A stretch of DNA of 64,000 nt from Rhodococcus zopfii NBRC 100606 = JCM 9919 (GCF_001895025.1 NZ_BCXI01000015.1:124001-188000); one strand, 5' to 3'; shown: positions 53,110 through 62,288, counted from the first letter of the stretch. A program made the numbers and translations. Notes: generated by a model not told the origin, from the letters alone.

Positions 53110-54132
53110 CTACGCGGATCCTGCGGTGAGCAGCGCCCACACGTCGCCGGACGCGACCGCGGCCTCGAGCAGCTCCGCGTCCCAGGACGCGACGGAACCG
53201 AATTCGCTGCGCCACGACAGGATCCGGTTCGCGTGCCGGTGCAGTTCGTGTTCCATCGTGAACCCGATCGCACCGAGAGCCTGGTGCGCGTTGCGCGCGA
53301 CCTTCCCGGCGGCATGACCCGCACACGACACGGCTGCCGCGATCTCGAATCGCGTTGCCGCATCGTCGAATCCACGCTCAGCGACGGCATCGACCGCGGC
53401 ATCGGCGGCGGCACGCGCGAGCGCCGCTTCGGCTGCCAGGTCCGACACCAGCGCCTGGACGGCCTGGAACTTGCCCAGGGCGCGACCGAACTGCACGCGG
53501 GTGGTCGTGTGTTCGACGACCAGTTCGAGGATGCGGTCCATCGCCCCGGCAGACATCAGCGCCCGGGTCAGCGCGCCGCGGTACCGGAACTGTTCGGCGA
53601 CAGTCTCGGGCACCGCAATTCCCGACAGCGTGGACAGCTCGATCCGCACGTGGTCGCGGGGCTCGGCGGCCAGATTCACCGCTTCGGTCAGCTCGAGACG
53701 GTCACGGGGCACATCGGCCACCGACCATCCGTCGGCGCCGCGCCACAGCACGACGACGGCATCCGCGTCGCGCGCCCACGGCACATAGCGGGCGTGTCCG
53801 TCGATGTCGAGAACCGCCGCGGTACGGACCCCGTCCTCGACGGGAACCCCGGCCTGTTCGAGCAGCCACCCGGCGAGCAGGTCGTGTTCGGCGAGGGGGA
53901 CGGCCGCGGCGGCGCGACCGGCCGCGGTGAGCAGCAGCGCGGCCTCGGTCCAGCCGGCGCCACTGCCACCGGTGGCCTCGTCACCGGTGAGCCGGGTCAG
54001 GCCGAGCTCTGCGAGCGTGGTCCACAGCGAGCGGTCGAGCTCGACGACCTCCCCGATCCGGTGGTCGTCGCCTGCGGTGAGCACCTCGGCGAGCATCCGT
54101 TCGAAGTCCTGCAATTCGGTCGACTGCGTCAT
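53110..54132 (-). CDS. Acyl-CoA dehydrogenase family protein, short partner subunit type
   Basis: 340 residues, shorter than a full acyl-CoA dehydrogenase. C-terminal helices VQFGRALGKFQAVQALVSDLAAEAALARAA and HQALGAIGFTMEHELHRHANRIL are recognisable, but the central beta domain lacks the FAD-contacting TEP and WITN motifs and no catalytic glutamate is visible. In actinobacterial steroid and side-chain degradation such proteins pair with a full FadE to form alpha2beta2 enzymes. Its probable partner is at 55442-56587, beyond the inserted TnpB element. Confidence 0.85.
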   Translation of the reverse strand: MTQSTELQDFERMLAEVLTAGDDHRIGEVVELDRSLWTTLAELGLTRLTGDEATGGSGAGWTEAALLLTAAGRAAAAVPLAEHDLLAGWLLEQAGVPVEDGVRTAAVLDIDGHARYVPWARDADAVVVLWRGADGWSVADVPRDRLELTEAVNLAAEPRDHVRIELSTLSGIAVPETVAEQFRYRGALTRALMSAGAMDRILELVVEHTTTRVQFGRALGKFQAVQALVSDLAAEAALARAAADAAVDAVAERGFDDAATRFEIAAAVSCAGHAAGKVARNAHQALGAIGFTMEHELHRHANRILSWRSEFGSVASWDAELLEAAVASGDVWALLTAGSA

Positions 54133-55441
54133 CTGATGTTCGGCGCGGATACTCCCCCGTTCACGGGGGAGAGGAAGCGCCGACCTCCTCTCCTGAGATG
54201 TAGTGGTGTCGAACGAACGTGTCGGTGGGTGCGGTTAGCGTGCCGGGCATGGGGACCGAGGTGGTGCGCTACAACTACCGACTGCGGCCGGGCGTGATCG
54301 CCGAACGCGCCCTGATCGCGGAGTGGCATCGCTGCCGGTTCCTGTGGAACGAAGCAGTACACCAGCAGAAGACCGGCGGGAAACCGACGTTCGCGAAACT
54401 GAGCAAACAGTTGACCGACACCCGGGCCCGCTCGACGTGGCTGAGGGACGGCTCCCAGGTCGCCCAGCAGCAGATGCTGCGCACCTACGCTCACGCGTTG
54501 GACGCCTCGTTCACGGTCAAAGGCCGCGGACGCCCGCGCTACAAATCCCGTAGGAAGACGTTTCCGTCGCTCGAATACACCCGCCGCGGTTTCCGGATCC
54601 GCGACGGACGCCTGGTGCTGCCCAAAGGAGTGAGTATCCCGGTGGTGTGGTCGCGGGCACTGCCGTCGGAACCGACGAGTGTGCGCATCACGTGTGATTC
54701 GTTGGGGCACTGGTACGCCTCGTTCGTGGTGACCCGCGATGCCGAGCCGTTCCCCGCAGCCGATCTGGACAGTGGTGTGGGGATCGATTGGGGTGTGGCC
54801 CGGACCGCGACGGCCACCGACACCCGGTTCGATCTGCCGCATGCCGGGCATCGGAAGCGGTGTGCGGCGGAGTTGGCGAAATCCCAGCGCCGGATGGCCC
54901 GGCGCAGGCGTGGGAGGGGACATCCGCCGTCGAAGGGCTACCAGCGTGCCCGCAAGACAGCGGCGAAGGTGCACAAGAAGGCGGCCCGGCAGAACCGGCA
55001 CGACGGCCGGATCTGGGCGAAAACCGTCGTCGCCGAACATCAGTTGCTCGCGGTGGAGGACTTCAAACCCAAATTCCTGGCGAAATCCAACATGGCGCGC
55101 AAGGCCGCGGATGCCGCGGTCGGGGCGATCAAGCGGGAGTTGATCGAGCAGGGCAGGCGGGCCGGCCGGAAGGTGGTGGTGCGGCCCGCGTATACGACGA
55201 TGACGTGTTCGAGGTGTTTCGCGAGAGCCAAGCAACCCCTCGAACTCGCGGAACGAATATTTCGGTGCTGGCCGGGCGGGCATACCGCGTGCCGGGATCG
55301 GAACGCTGCCAGAGTGATTCTGGCTGTGGCGGAGCGCGGCCACACCGGTGTCGACGACGTGAGTCAGGCGGATCACCTCCTTCGGGGTGGTGCGGTTGCG
55401 ATCTGAGCCGGGAATCTCCTGCCCTTCAAGCGGGAGAGACG
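54133..55441 (+). mobile_element. Solitary TnpB element (IS200/IS605-superfamily relic) between two fadE genes
   Basis: The interval holds one tnpB gene, a hairpin at its left (CTCCCCCGT-TC-ACGGGGGAG, 54152-54171) and another at its right (CTCCTGC...GCGGGAG near 55415-55437). No transposase TnpA gene is present, so movement would need one in trans. Exact ends are uncertain. They are bounded by the start codon of one fadE (54132) and the stop codon of the next (55442), which touches GTTAAC at the right end. Confidence 0.65.
54249..55406 (+). CDS. tnpB: TnpB-type RNA-guided nuclease homologue with degraded zinc finger
   Basis: 385 residues from ATG 54249 (upstream in-frame starts exist). RuvC residues appear as Asp180 in GIDWGV, Glu270 in VEDFKPKFL and Asp350 in RDRNAA. 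The zinc finger has Cys320 and Cys323 but the second pair is broken: Cys340 is kept while position 343 is Gly and position 348, normally Asp, is Cys. TnpB proteins use an RNA from the 3' end of their element to cut DNA. Whether this copy is active is doubtful. Confidence 0.85.
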   Translation: MGTEVVRYNYRLRPGVIAERALIAEWHRCRFLWNEAVHQQKTGGKPTFAKLSKQLTDTRARSTWLRDGSQVAQQQMLRTYAHALDASFTVKGRGRPRYKSRRKTFPSLEYTRRGFRIRDGRLVLPKGVSIPVVWSRALPSEPTSVRITCDSLGHWYASFVVTRDAEPFPAADLDSGVGIDWGVARTATATDTRFDLPHAGHRKRCAAELAKSQRRMARRRRGRGHPPSKGYQRARKTAAKVHKKAARQNRHDGRIWAKTVVAEHQLLAVEDFKPKFLAKSNMARKAADAAVGAIKRELIEQGRRAGRKVVVRPAYTTMTCSRCFARAKQPLELAERIFRCWPGGHTACRDRNAARVILAVAERGHTGVDDVSQADHLLRGGAVAI

Positions 55442-56587
55442 TTAACGCAACCCCAATCCTCGTGCGATGACCCCGCGCAGGATCTCGCTCGTGCCACCGC
55501 GCAGCGTGAAACCGGGTCGCTGCATCACGCCCGCACGGACCAGCTGCGCGAGCTGATCGTCGCCGGCGCCGTACCCGACGAGTTCGTCGGCGAGTTCGGC
55601 GATGTCGCCTTCGAGCCCGGTCCCGAGCACCTTGACGACCGACGCCGACAGGGCCGCATCCTCACCGCGCTGCAACGACTCCGAGACGGCACGCGACATG
55701 CGGCGCAGCCCGGCGATCCGGCCGATCGCCGCGCCGAGGCGCAGATCCGGGTCGACGCTGCCGGCGCCCGCGCCGCGCACGAGTTCGTCGAGCAGACCGA
55801 ACGTGGACAGGAATCGTTCCGGCCCGCTGCGCTCGAATCCGAGTTCGCTGGTCACCTGTTCCCACCCGGAGCCGACGGTACCGAGCACCAGATCGTCCGG
55901 CACGAACACGTCGTCGAGCAACACCTCGTTGAAGTGGTGTTCCCCGGACATCGACAGGATGGGGCGGATGGTCACGCCGGGCGAGTCCAGCAGGACGATG
56001 AACTGGCTGAGGCCGTCGTGCCGGTGCGCCGGGTCCAGCGGCGCGGACCGCGCCAGCCCGAAGAACGCATCGGCGTGATGCGCACCGGAGGTCCACAGCT
56101 TGGTGCCGCTGATTCGCCAGCCCCCGTCCACCTGCGTCGCGCGGGTCTTCACGCTCGCGAGGTCGGAACCGGAGTCGGGCTCGGACATGCCGATCGCCCA
56201 GCAGATTTCACCGGCAGCGATGCCCGGGAGGAATCGCCGCTTCTGCTCCTCGGTGCCGTATTTCAGCAGCGACGGCGCAGCCTGCCGGTCCGCGACCCAC
56301 TGGGCCGCGACCGGGGCACCGACTGCGAGCAGTTCCTCGGTGACGACGAACCGTTCCATGAACGTGCGCCCGTGCCCGCCGTACTCGGTTGGGATCGTCA
56401 TGCCGATCCAGCCCTTCGCGGCGAGCGCCCGGGTGAAATCGGGATTCCACTGCGTCAGCCACGTGTCGATGCCGGGGGTGAACACCCCGCTCTCGATCTG
56501 CTCGTGCAGGAACCGCCGCACCTCGCTCCGCAATTGCGCGAGCGCAGGATCGGGGGCACCGGCCGGCGGCACCAGTTTCGTACTCAT
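55442..56587 (-). CDS. Acyl-CoA dehydrogenase
   Basis: 381 residues. The full domain order is visible, with GMTIPTEYGGHGRTFMERFVV, MSEPDSGSDLASVKT, ISGTKLWTSGAHHADAFFG and the C-terminal LRGGTSEILRGVIARGLGLR. Gly occupies the medium-chain catalytic Glu position, and a glutamate in FERSGPERFLS may act instead, as in several actinobacterial FadEs. It follows the TetR gene by 3 bp. Its stop codon adjoins the right end of the TnpB element. Confidence 0.9.
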   Translation of the reverse strand: MSTKLVPPAGAPDPALAQLRSEVRRFLHEQIESGVFTPGIDTWLTQWNPDFTRALAAKGWIGMTIPTEYGGHGRTFMERFVVTEELLAVGAPVAAQWVADRQAAPSLLKYGTEEQKRRFLPGIAAGEICWAIGMSEPDSGSDLASVKTRATQVDGGWRISGTKLWTSGAHHADAFFGLARSAPLDPAHRHDGLSQFIVLLDSPGVTIRPILSMSGEHHFNEVLLDDVFVPDDLVLGTVGSGWEQVTSELGFERSGPERFLSTFGLLDELVRGAGAGSVDPDLRLGAAIGRIAGLRRMSRAVSESLQRGEDAALSASVVKVLGTGLEGDIAELADELVGYGAGDDQLAQLVRAGVMQRPGFTLRGGTSEILRGVIARGLGLR

Positions 56588-56590
56588 GTC

Positions 56591-57202
56591 CTAACCTTTC
56601 TTCCCGGCCGACGATCCGGGTATTTCACCGGGGCACAAGAGGTTCAATGCCATCTCCGCGTACCTTTCGCCGAGCTCGGCGGGAGTGTCGGGTCCGTTCG
56701 GGTCGTACCAGTTCGCGATCGCGGCCGTCATCGCGAGAATCGATTTGCGGCAGTCGTCCGGGTACTTCGTCGTGAAGACCCCCGCCGCGACGCCGTCGTC
56801 GATGATCGTGCGGATCCGCTGCCGCCCGGTCCGTCGCCGTTCGTCGTAGAGCCGTGCGCCCTCGGGTTCGAGGTTGCGGATTTCGGTGGCGATCATGCGC
56901 CCGTGTTCGGGGAACTGCGTTCGGAATTCGACGTTTGCACGGACGAATGCGCGCAATTGCTCGACGGGGTCGTCGCCGACGGCCCGCAAGGCCTGTTCCC
57001 ACAGCGAATCGTAGGTGTCCACCCCGTCCATGAGGATCGCGAGCAGCAGGTCCTGTTTGTTCTTGTAGTGGTAGTACAGCGCGGACAGGCTCACGCCCGC
57101 CTCCTGCGCGATGGTGCGGATGGACGAGGAGCCGTATCCGTTGCGGACGAACTCCTTTCGCCCCACCTCCACGAACATCCGCTGCCGCGGTGACAGCGTC
57201 AT
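56591..57202 (-). CDS. TetR-family transcriptional regulator
   Basis: 203 residues from ATG 57202, sharing a base with the stop of the ligase gene (TGATG). The HTH is SSSIRTIAQEAGVSLSALYYHYKNKQDLLLAILMDG, and the C-terminal domain resembles fatty-acid/CoA-responsive members (FadR-like TetR_C). Lying inside the fad operon, it probably controls it through the AACGATCGTT palindrome upstream of the first gene. Confidence 0.9.
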   Translation of the reverse strand: MTLSPRQRMFVEVGRKEFVRNGYGSSSIRTIAQEAGVSLSALYYHYKNKQDLLLAILMDGVDTYDSLWEQALRAVGDDPVEQLRAFVRANVEFRTQFPEHGRMIATEIRNLEPEGARLYDERRRTGRQRIRTIIDDGVAAGVFTTKYPDDCRKSILAMTAAIANWYDPNGPDTPAELGERYAEMALNLLCPGEIPGSSAGKKG

Positions 57203-58767
57203 CAGCGTGCCTCGGCATCCGCGTACGTATCGATCAGCTCCCGCAACGTGCCCTTGACCATCTTGCCGGTGGGCGTGCGCGGCAGGTCGCCGACGAACCG
57301 CACCCGGCGCGGGCACTTGAACGACGACAACCGGTCGCGGCAGTAGTCGATGATGTCGCGTTCGGTGTCGTCGCCGGGGGCCACACCGGGGACGAGTTGG
57401 ACGAATGCCTCCACCCGTTCGCCGCGGTCGCGGTCCGGCACCCCCACGACCGCAACGTCGGCGACGGCCGGATGCAGTGCGAGCAGGTTCTCGATCTCCT
57501 GCGGGTAGATGTTGACGCCGCCCGAGATGATCGTGAAGTTGTCGCGTCCGGTCAGGAACAGGAAGCCGTCGGCGTCGAGGTACCCGAGGTCGCCGGTCGT
57601 CATCCAGGTCTCGTGGACCGGATGCCGGGTGCGCGCGGTCTTCTCGGGGTCGTTGTGGTATTCGAGGCGGTAGTCCGTCCGCTCGAAGTACAGGACACCT
57701 GTCTCCCCCGAGGGAAGTTCGTTCCCCGCTTCGTCACAGATGTGTGCGATGCCGAGTGTGCCCGGCCCGCCCGTCCTGCCGACGCTGCCCGGTTTGCGGA
57801 GCCAGTCCTGCGGGGTGATCACTGTGCTGCCGATGGCCTCGGTGGACGAGAAGTACTCGTACACGATCTCACCCCACCAGCGGATGAGCGCCCGCTTGAC
57901 GTCGACGGGGCACGGCGCCGCCGAGTGTAGCGCGTACTTCATCGACGACAGGTCGTATCGTTCCCGCACCTCGTCCGGAAGCCTCAGCATCCGGACGAAA
58001 TGCGTGGGCACCCACTGGCTGTGGGTGACGCGGTACCGCTCGATGTACTCCAGGCAGCGCTCGGGATCGAACCGGTCCGTGAGCACGACCGTCCCGCCGA
58101 GCGCCTGGGTCGATGCGCCGTAGCGCAGCGGCGCGGCATGGTAGATCGGTGCCGGTGACAGGTAGACGGTGTTCTCGTCGAATCCGAAGCCCCGCACCGT
58201 GTTGAGCAGCGAAGGACCCGGCTCGTCACCGACCTGGGCGCCGCTGAGCGGCGGCCGGATGCCCTTCGGGCGCCCGGTGGTTCCGGACGAGTACAGCATG
58301 TCGCTGCCTCGGGGCTGATCGTCGGGCGGGACCGTCGACAGCTCCGCGACCTCGTCCTCGTAGACGAGGTGACCGGGCATCGGACCACCGAACGCCAGGC
58401 GGTGCACCACCTTCGGCGTGAGCGGCACGATGTCACCGGCGAGCTGCGCCAGGGGTGCGGACACGACGAGAACCTTCGCGTCGCAGTCATCGACGATGTA
58501 CGCCGCCTCCGCGGGCGCGAGGTGCGTGTTGACCAGGGTGATATACACACCCGATCGCACCGCGCCCCAGTACAGTTCGAACACCGTGGCGTCGTTGACG
58601 GTGAGGACCGCGATGTGGTCGCCGACCCCCACGCCGTGCTCGCGCAGCCAGTGCGCGAACCGGACCGAGGCGTCCTCGAGCCGACGGTAGGTGATCACCC
58701 GTCCGGTCGCGACCTCGTGCACCGCCGGACGGTCCGGAGCGGTGGCGGCGTAGCGACCCGGATACAT
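57202..58767 (-). CDS. Acyl-CoA synthetase (FadD-type, AMP-forming)
   Basis: 521 residues from ATG 58767. The AMP-binding P-loop reads LYSSGTTGRPKGI, with YFSSTEAIGS, TGDLGYLDADGFLFLTGRDN and the C-terminal lysine in PRTPTGKMVKGTLREL. It activates a carboxylic acid to its CoA ester with ATP. It is shorter than long-chain FadDs at the N-terminus (starts MYPGRYAATAPDRPAV), like steroid side-chain FadDs. It lies 2 bp after the FadE gene. Confidence 0.93.
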   Translation of the reverse strand: MYPGRYAATAPDRPAVHEVATGRVITYRRLEDASVRFAHWLREHGVGVGDHIAVLTVNDATVFELYWGAVRSGVYITLVNTHLAPAEAAYIVDDCDAKVLVVSAPLAQLAGDIVPLTPKVVHRLAFGGPMPGHLVYEDEVAELSTVPPDDQPRGSDMLYSSGTTGRPKGIRPPLSGAQVGDEPGPSLLNTVRGFGFDENTVYLSPAPIYHAAPLRYGASTQALGGTVVLTDRFDPERCLEYIERYRVTHSQWVPTHFVRMLRLPDEVRERYDLSSMKYALHSAAPCPVDVKRALIRWWGEIVYEYFSSTEAIGSTVITPQDWLRKPGSVGRTGGPGTLGIAHICDEAGNELPSGETGVLYFERTDYRLEYHNDPEKTARTRHPVHETWMTTGDLGYLDADGFLFLTGRDNFTIISGGVNIYPQEIENLLALHPAVADVAVVGVPDRDRGERVEAFVQLVPGVAPGDDTERDIIDYCRDRLSSFKCPRRVRFVGDLPRTPTGKMVKGTLRELIDTYADAEAR

Positions 58768-58769
58768 CT

Positions 58770-59927
58770 CTAGAGCCCCAGGTCCTTGGAGATGATCGTC
58801 TTCATGACCTCGCTGGTGCCGCCGTAGATGCGGGTGACGCGGGTGTCCGCGTAGAGGCGGGCGATGGGGTATTCGGTGATGTAGCCGTAGCCGCCGTGCA
58901 GCTGCAGGCACTTGTCGATGACGCGGCCGGCGATCTCGGTGCACACGAGCTTGGCGCGCGCCGCGTCGGCGACCGTCAGTTCCTTGCGGTCGAGCAGTTC
59001 GAGGCAGTGATCGACGTAGACGCGGGCCATCTGGGTCTCGGCGGAGCATTCGGCGAGCACGAACTTGGTGTTCTGGAACGCGGCGACCGGCTTGCCGAAC
59101 ACCTTGCGATCCGAGGTGTAGGCGATCGCGTGCGCGATCGCGGCCTCGGCGAACCCGACCTGGTTCAGGGCGATGCTCAGGCGTTCCTGCGGCAGGTTGT
59201 GCGTCAGATACGAGAAGCCCTCGCCCTCCTCGCCGAGGAGGTTCTCGACGGGAACCCTGACGTCGCTGTAGGACAGCTCGGCGGTGTCCTGCTGGTGCAG
59301 CCCGATCTTGTTGAGCTTGCGGCCGACCGAGAACCCTTCGGTCGCAGTGGGAACCGCGATGATCGACAGTCCGCCGCGCCGGGTCTCGGGATCGAACGGC
59401 GAGGTGCGGCACACGGTGAGGATCAGGTCGGCGGTGGCCCCGCCGGTAATGAACGTCTTGGCGCCGTTGATGACGTAGTGGCTGCCGTCGTCGGACAGCT
59501 TCGCGGTGGTCGCGATGTTCGCCAGGTCCGAACCGGTGCCGGGTTCGGTCATCGCGATGGCGGTCATGATCGAGCCGTCCGAGAAGCCGGGCAGCCAACG
59601 CTTCTTCTGTTCCTCGGTGGCGTACTCGAGCAGGTACGGCAGGATCAGGCACGCGTGAACGGTGTAGCCGCCGAACGAGACTCCCGCCCGCGCAACCTCC
59701 TCGAACACGATGGTGTTGTAGATGAAGCTGGATTCGCCTCCGCCACCGAATTCTTCGGGCACCTGGATGCCGAGGATGCCGAGTTCGCCGAGCCGATGGA
59801 AGAACTCGCGGGGCGGGTGGCCGGCCTCGTCCCATTCCTCACGATGCGGTGCGACTTCGCGTTCGATGAAGTCGCGCACCATCTTCCGGAACTGTTCGTG
59901 CTCCTCGGTGAGAATTGTGCGTTTCAT
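58770..59927 (-). CDS. Acyl-CoA dehydrogenase
   Basis: 385 residues. It has GIQVPEEFGGGGESSFIYNTIVFEE, MTEPGTGSDLANIATTAK, NGAKTFITGGATADL and the C-terminal HGGYGYITEYPIARLYADTRVTRIYGGTSEVM. Gly replaces the medium-chain catalytic Glu, while LPQERLSIALNQVG contains the glutamate at the isovaleryl/long-chain position. It should oxidise the CoA ester made by the adjacent synthetase. Confidence 0.93.
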   Translation of the reverse strand: MKRTILTEEHEQFRKMVRDFIEREVAPHREEWDEAGHPPREFFHRLGELGILGIQVPEEFGGGGESSFIYNTIVFEEVARAGVSFGGYTVHACLILPYLLEYATEEQKKRWLPGFSDGSIMTAIAMTEPGTGSDLANIATTAKLSDDGSHYVINGAKTFITGGATADLILTVCRTSPFDPETRRGGLSIIAVPTATEGFSVGRKLNKIGLHQQDTAELSYSDVRVPVENLLGEEGEGFSYLTHNLPQERLSIALNQVGFAEAAIAHAIAYTSDRKVFGKPVAAFQNTKFVLAECSAETQMARVYVDHCLELLDRKELTVADAARAKLVCTEIAGRVIDKCLQLHGGYGYITEYPIARLYADTRVTRIYGGTSEVMKTIISKDLGL

Positions 59928-59967
59928 GTGCTGGTCCTTATCGAGAATGGGAGTGGGAGCCGCGGGA

Positions 59968-60777
59968 TCACTCGCCGGTGAAGTTCCCGGTGCGGCGTTC
60001 GAGGAAGGCGGAGAGAGCCTCGCGGTGGTCGGCGCTGTGGTGCGACAGCGCCTGCAGCGAGGCGGAGAGTTCGAGGAGGGTGTCGAGGTCGACGCGCTGG
60101 CCTTCGCGCAGAAGCTTCTTGGTCATGCGCAGCGCGTTCGGTGGGTTGACGGCGACGCGCGCGGCGAGCTCGTGTGCGGCGTCGAGCAGGTTCTCCGGTT
60201 CGACGACCCGCGAGACCATTCCCCAGTCGAGGGCGGTGGCCGCGTCGACACGGTCGCCGGTGAACGCCATCTCGGCGGCACGGGCGGCACCGATCGCGCG
60301 GGGCAGGAGCCACGCGCCACCGTCGCCGGGGATGATGCCGAGCTTGACGAAGCTCTCCGCGAAGAACGCGGTGTTCGACGCGATCCGCATGTCACACATC
60401 ATCGCCAGGTCGCAGCCGGCTCCGACGGCGGGGCCGTTGACGGCGGCGATGATCGGGACCTCGCAGTGGTAGATCGCCTTCGGGAGACGCTGGATGCCGC
60501 GCCGGTAGCCGTCGCGCAGCGCGTGCGGCGCGCCGGCGAACATGCCGGCGCGGTCGGCCATGTCCTTGACGTTGCCGCCGGCGGAGAACGCGCTACCGGC
60601 GCCGGTGAGGATCACGACCCGGGTCTCGACGTCGCCGTTCGCCTCGTCGACGAGTTCGACGAGGCGCTCGACGACGTCGTCGCCGGAGATGGGGTTGCGC
60701 AGATCCGGGAGGTTGATCGTCCAGGTGACGACGTGGCCGTCGCGGGTGCTGAGTACGACGTCGTTCGCAGTGCTCAT
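59968..60777 (-). CDS. Enoyl-CoA hydratase (crotonase family)
   Basis: 269 residues. The oxyanion segment is AFSAGGNVKDMADRAGMF and the second motif PAVGAGCDLAMMCDMRIA, with a Glu in the FFAESFVKLGIIPGDGG region supplying the catalytic acid. It hydrates the enoyl-CoA produced by the FadE gene 40 bp downstream. It is the first gene of the operon, with the TetR-type palindrome upstream. Confidence 0.92.
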   Translation of the reverse strand: MSTANDVVLSTRDGHVVTWTINLPDLRNPISGDDVVERLVELVDEANGDVETRVVILTGAGSAFSAGGNVKDMADRAGMFAGAPHALRDGYRRGIQRLPKAIYHCEVPIIAAVNGPAVGAGCDLAMMCDMRIASNTAFFAESFVKLGIIPGDGGAWLLPRAIGAARAAEMAFTGDRVDAATALDWGMVSRVVEPENLLDAAHELAARVAVNPPNALRMTKKLLREGQRVDLDTLLELSASLQALSHHSADHREALSAFLERRTGNFTGE

Positions 60778-60810
60778 GGCGAGGAGATCCCTTCCCGAAA
60801 GTTTGAGTCG

Positions 60811-60820
60811 AACGATCGTT
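60811..60820. promoter_or_regulatory. TetR-type operator candidate upstream of the echA-fadE-fadD operon
   Basis: AACGATCGTT is a perfect 10-bp palindrome within GTCGAACGATCGTTAAAAT, 34-43 bp before the hydratase start. AAC-N4-GTT spacing distinguishes it from the KstR box AAC-N2-GTT. The TetR regulator encoded in the operon is the likely ligand. Confidence 0.45.
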
Positions 60821-60869
60821 AAAATTAGAAGAGAGCGCGCGAACTGTAAAGAGCTGGGAGCCTCGTCGA

Positions 60870-62288
60870 TCAGTCGGGCAGGCTAACGCCCGATTCGGCC
60901 GTGCCTATCGCGATGTCCTCCGGGAAGACGTTGCGGAACAGGTACAGGTCCTGGCCGAGCACCCACCCCGGCGCCAGTGCCCGCGCATAGCGCTCGAAAT
61001 AGCCGAGCTGCTTGCCGAACAGCACCATTTCCTCCGGGCTCGCCACACCCCAGCGTTTGCCGAGCCGGATCAGCGCCATGATCAGGTCGCTCAACCGCAG
61101 TTCCCCGAGCTCGCGTCCCAGCAGCGGCGCAAGGGCCTCGGCCACCTCGACACCCAGCGACTCGTCGTCGAGATCCGTCCCGTTCCCGTACCCGAGCTCG
61201 CGAATCCCGCGGGCAACGCTGGTGAAGTCGCCGTCGACGGCGGTGGCGTGGAACAGGTCCCGCAGGATCGCCCGCCAGTGTTCCGGCAACTCACCGACGA
61301 TGCCGAAATCGAGGAGCGCGAGCCGGCCGTCGTCGAGGAGCCACAGGTTCCCGGCGTGGACGTCGCCGTGGAACGGCCCGTGCAGCACGACCGATTCGAT
61401 CCACACCTTGACTCCGCGGCGAATCAGCAGGCGCGTGTCGATGTCGCTGTCCGGATCGGCGGTGACGCGGTCCATCGGAATCCCGTACAGGCGCTCCATG
61501 CAGATCACCCTCGGGCCGCAATAGTCCCAGTACACCTCGGGGGTGGTGACGTCCTTGTTGTCGCCGAACGCGCCGATCCGGTCCCGGAACCGCGACTGCC
61601 GGTCCGCCTCGACGGCACTGTTCAGTTCGGTCATGGTCGCCGCGTACAGGTCGCGGATGATCGCCGGGGCGTTCGCGATCCGGAAGAATTCGAACGCCTG
61701 CAGCAGCCGTGCGCCCGCATACGCGGCGCGCAGATCGACGAGCATGCGGTGACGGATACCGGGTCGCTGGATCTTCACGACCGCGTGGCGTCCGTCGTGC
61801 AACACGCACGCGTGCACCTGCGCGACCGAGGCCGCGGCGAGCGGGGTGTCGTCGAACTGTGCGAACAACTCGTCGACGCGGTGCCCGAGATCCTCCTCGA
61901 GCACCGCCCGGGCCTTCGCGGCCGGCACGGGCGGTACGTCGTCCAGGCAGCGCAGACACGCGTCGGCGAGGGGCTTCGGGAACAGACCCGACGACGCGAC
62001 GAGCTGACCGACCTTCACGAACGTCGGCCCGAGGATCTCGAACGCGTCGACGACACCCTCGGCGGCCGCCTCGACGATCCCGCGACCGTCCGGGCGCAGC
62101 GGCCAGGCCAGCACCTTCATCAGCACGGCAAATACGATGACGACCGCGACGACGACCGCGCGGCCGAGTTCGGCCGGACCGAACCTGTCGAGCGGTGGCA
62201 TGTCCACCTGTAAGGCCTCGGGCGGAGGCCCGCCCGCATACGGACCGACGGCGCGCGGCCCGTCACCCACCTGTGCTGCAACGTGCAC
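60870..62288 (-). CDS. ABC1/UbiB/AarF-family atypical kinase
   Basis: 472 residues from GTG 62288, chosen because GAGGGG lies 5 bp upstream. The open frame continues to 62402. One membrane segment near residues 40-57 (AVVVAVVIVFAVLMKVLAW) precedes the kinase-like domain. It has the KxGQ motif (VKVGQLVASS), the alanine-rich loop PLAAASVAQVH, the catalytic-loop HGDVHAGNL and the metal motif LLDFGIVG. The family supports isoprenoid-quinone or lipid metabolism. The actual substrate in actinobacteria is unknown. Confidence 0.85.
   Translation of the reverse strand: MHVAAQVGDGPRAVGPYAGGPPPEALQVDMPPLDRFGPAELGRAVVVAVVIVFAVLMKVLAWPLRPDGRGIVEAAAEGVVDAFEILGPTFVKVGQLVASSGLFPKPLADACLRCLDDVPPVPAAKARAVLEEDLGHRVDELFAQFDDTPLAAASVAQVHACVLHDGRHAVVKIQRPGIRHRMLVDLRAAYAGARLLQAFEFFRIANAPAIIRDLYAATMTELNSAVEADRQSRFRDRIGAFGDNKDVTTPEVYWDYCGPRVICMERLYGIPMDRVTADPDSDIDTRLLIRRGVKVWIESVVLHGPFHGDVHAGNLWLLDDGRLALLDFGIVGELPEHWRAILRDLFHATAVDGDFTSVARGIRELGYGNGTDLDDESLGVEVAEALAPLLGRELGELRLSDLIMALIRLGKRWGVASPEEMVLFGKQLGYFERYARALAPGWVLGQDLYLFRNVFPEDIAIGTAESGVSLPD

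Noticed and set aside
54249-55406. IscB or Cas12-type protein
   Set aside because: There is no HNH insertion and no bridge-helix region of IscB, and length and motif order are those of TnpB. No CRISPR array is nearby.
57202-59835. Single 877-codon minus-strand frame suggesting a FadD fused to an upstream domain
   Set aside because: The upstream half is an out-of-frame reading of the FadE gene at 58770-59927. The synthetase has its own start at 58767, just after the FadE stop.
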